From Epiperipatus broadwayi (taxonomy: Eukaryota; Onychophora; Udeonychophora; Euonychophora; Peripatidae): a stretch of DNA of 64,000 nt. Under the pieces are notes generated by a model, which worked only from the letters and a program-made list of their open reading frames with translations, had not been told where the DNA came from and made no database searches. Of this stretch, positions 54,401 to 60,400 are shown one piece after another. A program made the translations under genes and the position numbers. Location of the stretch: assembly GCA_028023455.1 (NCBI GenBank), contig JAQFVV010000566.1, positions 248,001 to 312,000 of the forward strand, in the 5' to 3' direction. Within the stretch, counting starts at the first letter, position 1, and each line of letters starts with the position of its first letter.

Positions 54401-57400
54401 CCTTTGAGTTTTTCTTCTATTTTTATTCACTATTTTCTTCATAACATCTCTCATTAAACAATTCTTTCTTCTCAATGTATGTCCCAATATTCCTTTTCCT
54501 TTGTCCAATCTCTCTATTTAATCTTGTCTCCTTACCCACTCTCACCAAAATTTCCTCATTTGTCATTCTATTCATCCAATTAATCTTTTTTATTCTTCTT
54601 TATATTCATATTTTAAAAGCCTCCAATCTATTCCTAGATTTTTTTATTCAATGCCCAAATTTTACAACCATATAACAATATGCCCCACACATAATACTTG
54701 ACCAATTTCTTTTTCAATTCTTTTTCTTCAAAAGTCCGCAGAATATTTTATTCTTCTTAGCAAATGCCTCCTTTGCCTACGTTTTTTTTTTTTTATAAAC
54801 CATAATTTCATTTCTTACATCCCTACTCAACCAAATCCCTAATATTTAATTCCATTTCTCTTGAAATATCTAATCCCCAAATTTCCCCCTATTACTCTTG
54901 CACTACTACCAGACAATTAGAAATCAGCAAAGAAAGTATTAAAAAAATACTTAGACATTTCACAGACCAATCTCTATGGAATGCATGCATTTTATACGAT
55001 TTGGTCGTTAGATTTATCTTTAGCACTACTGCAAAAATTTCAGTCTTAACTCCATGAAGTAACTGTGACTTAAATCAGTTGTTGTCATGCCAGGAAAATT
55101 AAGTTCACACAAAATCATATTATTTAAATTACATTTAGAAAATATTGAACTTTAAAAATGTTGATCAAAATGACATTGTTTAGTTTTAAATTAAAAGCAG
55201 TACTGCTAGACACTATTAACATCAATACTGCACGTAAATTTAAAATTTAAATTTTATGCTCAAATTGTTTTGTAAACTCTAAAAAAATGTACTATCACTG
55301 GGAATACGTACATATACAACATTTCAACGAAATCAGAAACTGGGAAGTGGATGAAAATTGAGTTATAAGATTTTACCTAGGTAGACAGACTAAAAAATAA
55401 AATAGAGTATGTTAAATGAAAGCTTAGGAAAAAAAAATACTTTACACGAATATTGGTGAATTTAGCAGCATCCAGTAAATGGTTTTTAACTTGTATTGCT
55501 AATTCTCTAGTTGGACTTAACACTAAGGCATAAAGTTTATCATTTCCACAGGATTTTTTCCTTGGAGTGCTTTCAACTGGAATCTGAAACATAAAACAAA
55601 TGTAAGATTATTCTATATCTCAATATTTAACTACAAATATAACAATTTGACTTTCTTATTCGTATAATACAACCCTTATACACATTGAGATTTGATTATT
55701 GTCCGCTGCAAAAAAAGAAGCCCACTCTAGAAATGAAAACTGCTATTCCTTTACAAAAATCTTACATATGTAAGAAATAAGTTTATTGGTTTATTATGAA
55801 TTAAATGACAAACAATTTGTAAAAAAAAACAATTATAACTTCAATGGACTTAATTTGAGCTATTTTACTAGAAATAAATTATTGGAGGTTAAAAATATAC
55901 ACTAAGCAATAGTTACATTATTAGATTTAAATTTCCTGAACCATAAAATTAGATAAAAAATTATTTAAAACTATTGGGTATGGATGAAAGCTTCTTGGTT
56001 TGAGCATAAAATATTTCCAAATCAAGTTAATGTAAAAAATATAGAGAGAGAATACACCATCACCAGATAATAAATACAGCTAAGCAGAACATATTGAGAA
56101 GATATATTGTTATATATATGTACAAAAGTTGGACAAATAATAGAAACAATTATCATATTACTATGTATGTCTTTAACATCACAAATCAAAGAAATAAGAA
56201 CATGTAAATATTCCATATTTTTTTAATTTTTCAGAAAGAACTACTAAGGAGTTCATAATTGGTGGCTGAAAATAAGTTGATATCAGCTTAATAGGCATAA
56301 GAGAAACATCAGTTCTTTGAGTATAAGATTGCTAACTATTGTTATCCAATTATCTATAGTAAAAATTGAGACATTTTTGTGTAAAGAACCAGATGGTGAA
56401 TAATTCAGACTTTGAAGGAAAGAGACAAATCAAAACTATTATGCAAATTATTTGCATAACAATTATAAATAAGTTTATTTTCTCTAAATATATTTCTTCA
56501 TTACTGTAATCAAATTTGATGTAAATAACTTTTCATAGTAAATAACTTTCCTTGCAGAAACACAATACTGTTGACGTTGTATTTTCTCATAAGATATTTA
56601 TGAAAAAATTCTGCTCTAATAAGATATTCCATTAAATATCACATGATCACCATTTCTTATGCTTGCTGAAGCTGCTGAAACAGGCAAAACTCTCCATACA
56701 GTAGTGCAAGCCAGAGCAATCAATGGATGCAAGGTTTGTGCATAAAATCCCTATCTAGTACCTACTCATCCAATGTCCCCAGGATAGTTTGTAGCTTGTG
56801 GCTTTCATCAGTGAGGAGCCTTAGATCTGAGAGCACTGCACCAAGATCTCGGGATCTAATGCAACCCTCCAGCAGCCATCTTTTATCTCTTCGTAACTAC
56901 AAAACTATGAGTCTGAAATTGAAAACACAATAATATTTTCAATCCAAGCTCACTAGCTTATAGTCATATAGGTCTGAATTCAGTTTAGTACCTGTACATT
57001 TTAATGTCTTTGGTTCTTTAGTAACCATAGCCACCATTATCCTTGCCTGTTTTAAGATATTCCATTTTTAATTTCTTTTATTATTCTGTCTGTTTTCTGA
57101 AAAAATTGAAATACTAACTAAAGTGCTTTGTTCGTAATGGCAACATTATAATACCTTTTAGCACAGTAATAATAAACTCAATTCCATAATGCTTAATTAG
57201 ATAACAAAAAAAATTATATACTATTGGACTTTAAAGACAACATTTGTAGTTCATGTTTTCCTTTTTTTCTTGTTTAAATGATAGATATCCAGTAGGAATA
57301 AAATATTTTAGTATGAAGCAATGCCCAGGTTCTGAAATACTATCAAAATAGCACCATATAATTATCAGCATAATCTTTCCATAGTATCATGAGAAAAGCC

Positions 57401-60400
57401 ATAGATATTACACATAGGATGAGTAATGCCATATCTCAATATGTTATTTACAATAACAAAATTTAAATTTCTTAAATTTGCAATATCCAAAGTCGATGTT
57501 TCTCTTATTTTTTGTGTTTACAAAGAGAGCCAAGCAATGAATTAATAATGAAAATATGATATGGAAAACTGCATGGGGCATGAACTACTATCAAATTATG
57601 ATAATATCACTGCATAATTCTTCCACAATGCCATGAAAGCAGTCATAGAAAATATATGAATCAACAAGTATAGCCAAAGTTAAAAAAATAAAATCCATTT
57701 TTAGTTCAAATTTGAAGAGAAATGGATGAAGTTCTTGGTTATAATTTCAACTCAAAAGCAGAAATGTTTAATATTTCAAAGTTAGTGGTTTCAATAAAAT
57801 GAACTACACTCACTAAAGAAGAAAGAGCAAAACCTGCTAAAAACAATTAACTGTCATCAAAAATCAACTCTTATGGAGAAATACCGATAGACAATATGAA
57901 AGATTTTAGGAAAAAAATCATAAAATTGCAGAAAATCAAATCACTGAATAATCCTTTAATTATTTCATGGTCTATCAATGAATTCAACAAATTTTAAAGT
58001 CGTTGATTTTCTGAGAATGCTTTAATGTATGAAAAAATTGTTATAAGAGTAACAACTACATCATGGAAAAGTTTAAGTCCGGCAATCATACAAGAAAATT
58101 GACAATCAGACTGCCTTCCAAATGTGAAACATAATAGTCAAAGGTCATTGGTTTGGCTAACTACATCTCTACATGGACACACTAAAGTTGTAAAATATTT
58201 GAACACTTTGAAAAAATTAAATTCAATACATGATATAAACAATGTTTCCAGACAACACTGCCATTTTCTAAAAGAATAAAGCTTGAATTCAAACAACCCA
58301 GACAGATGAATATTAGTTTGAACATGAGAGTGATATTACACTTATCCATAAACATGACTTAGTATTCCTCTAAATATTATTTAAATACTACACAATTCCA
58401 TATCTAAATGATATATGATGTGTATAGTGGCCCTACACCATATTAATAAAAATATCAAGATCATTCTACTTTCAATTATTATAATATGAATCATCAAAAA
58501 CAGAAATCCGGGGTTCGCTTCCCGGCCGATGCTTTGACATATATATATATAAAAAACCACAGAAATCCATTATTCTGTTCTTTCATATAAATTATAATAA
58601 ATAGAAAAAATCATATACAACAATTATATAAGTAAATATATATACATATTAATAGATGCTTATCATTCGAAAAGGGCACGAAACCATATACTGAAAAAGG
58701 CCTTTTAAGTGTAATTATTATTAATATATATATATTGTAATGATGTGTATATTTACACATTGTGTAAGTCTGTGTATACATTTAAGTTATATGATTTATT
58801 TTTTAAAATAAGATAAAAAAATTACTATTACATGCCAATATATAATAGTGTGAAGAAGAAAAAAGAGTTAAATAAAAAAAATAAAAAGTGCTAATACTGG
58901 AGAATAAGTTAACATTATTAATTATATTTTATAATTTATCTTTCCTTTCTTTTATATATTTTTATTTTAACATGTAACTCTTTCAAAACTACTTTTGGTT
59001 AAAAGCACTTTTTAATTAAAAGTTTATAATTAATTGAAATAATTTGTACAAGATTAATCAGATTCTGGAGATTAAGATTTCAGACTGATTAAATAAACAA
59101 CAAAGAACTAATTTTGATGTAATTAAAATGGAAAAATAAGGGAATTAAAAAAAAAATGCACTAATTAAAAAAATAAAGATCAAATGAATTGATAACGTGG
59201 GTGAAAACTCGTGCAGGGGTGGAGTCAGAGTGTATAAAAAGCTGAAATACCCTACTGTTGTTACTCAGACTATTCAGAGGGTTCAGATGATTCAGATTGT
59301 TCAAGAAGATTATCCAAAGAATTTTACTGAAGACACTTAAAAAAAAATACTAAATAAATAAGACAGTTGACCAGAGAGTTAAACAAGGTTAAGTAGTGGC
59401 AGTGAACAAAATCTATAAGCAGCTAAAACAACAAAGTTCAGCACGATGAAACATTCTTTTTATGGTCGTGTTAAGAGATAAATGCGCTGTTAGACCCGAA
59501 GTTGGATAATCATTCGTTTTTCCTCTGCTCATGTCCCGTGTGCCAATAGCCAGATGAAGTAGTATTACTCTGACTTGCCTTTTGCTGATGTTTGAACCTG
59601 CCATGCCAAATCAATGGAAACTGTCCATGCCATAGGACGCGGAGCGAAGAAATGTCACGATACTAAAAATATACACATACCACGAATCTGACCAGATCAG
59701 AAGACAAGGATGATCACCCATATGAAAAAAACCAGAGACTGTATAAAATCCCAGGTAAATATATTTACTGATGTCATTAATAAAAATTTTGAATTCTTAA
59801 TACCAGTATTGAACTTTTAAATTTTCTCTTAAATAGAACTTTAGATCTCATTCAGAAGTATTCATATTTTGTTATGTTTTTAATATTCCTTATCATTTAT
59901 GTTATATTAATTAATAAATGTGTTGTAAATTATTAGGGTCATTTTACATTTCTCTCTCAATTTAATTATGAGTAAATAGACAATTTTATTTAAATATTCT
60001 GTATGTTGATCTCATGTTTTTATTTGCTAGTTATGGGTCAAGTGCTTGAAGTGTGTTAACAATGTCTCTTAGGTTCTAGTCTAATTGACAAGATGGTGCC
60101 CTAGGGTTTAAACCCATTATAAATATCCCATGAGATGTTCCATGTTTCATGCAGCCAGAGAGTGTTACCTCAGTCTGGAAAAGACTGTCGTTTTAATATT
60201 TTTATTAAATCTCGGTTTGACTGAGGGTATGATTAATATGTAAATATTAATCATATTTACTCTTCTGTTTGAGTAACGGGGTCACAAAGTAAAATAATTA
60301 AAGATAAATTAAGAACCAAAAACTTAAATTATAAGTGTCAAAAGAAAAAATAGTAATAAGAAACCAGTAAAATTTTTGTTTCAAACTCATAAATTTCAAG

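Noticed and set aside
59413-59604. A 63-residue minus-strand gene
   Set aside because: No family similarity, no splice or promoter context; it lies in the GC-richer possible LTR patch.
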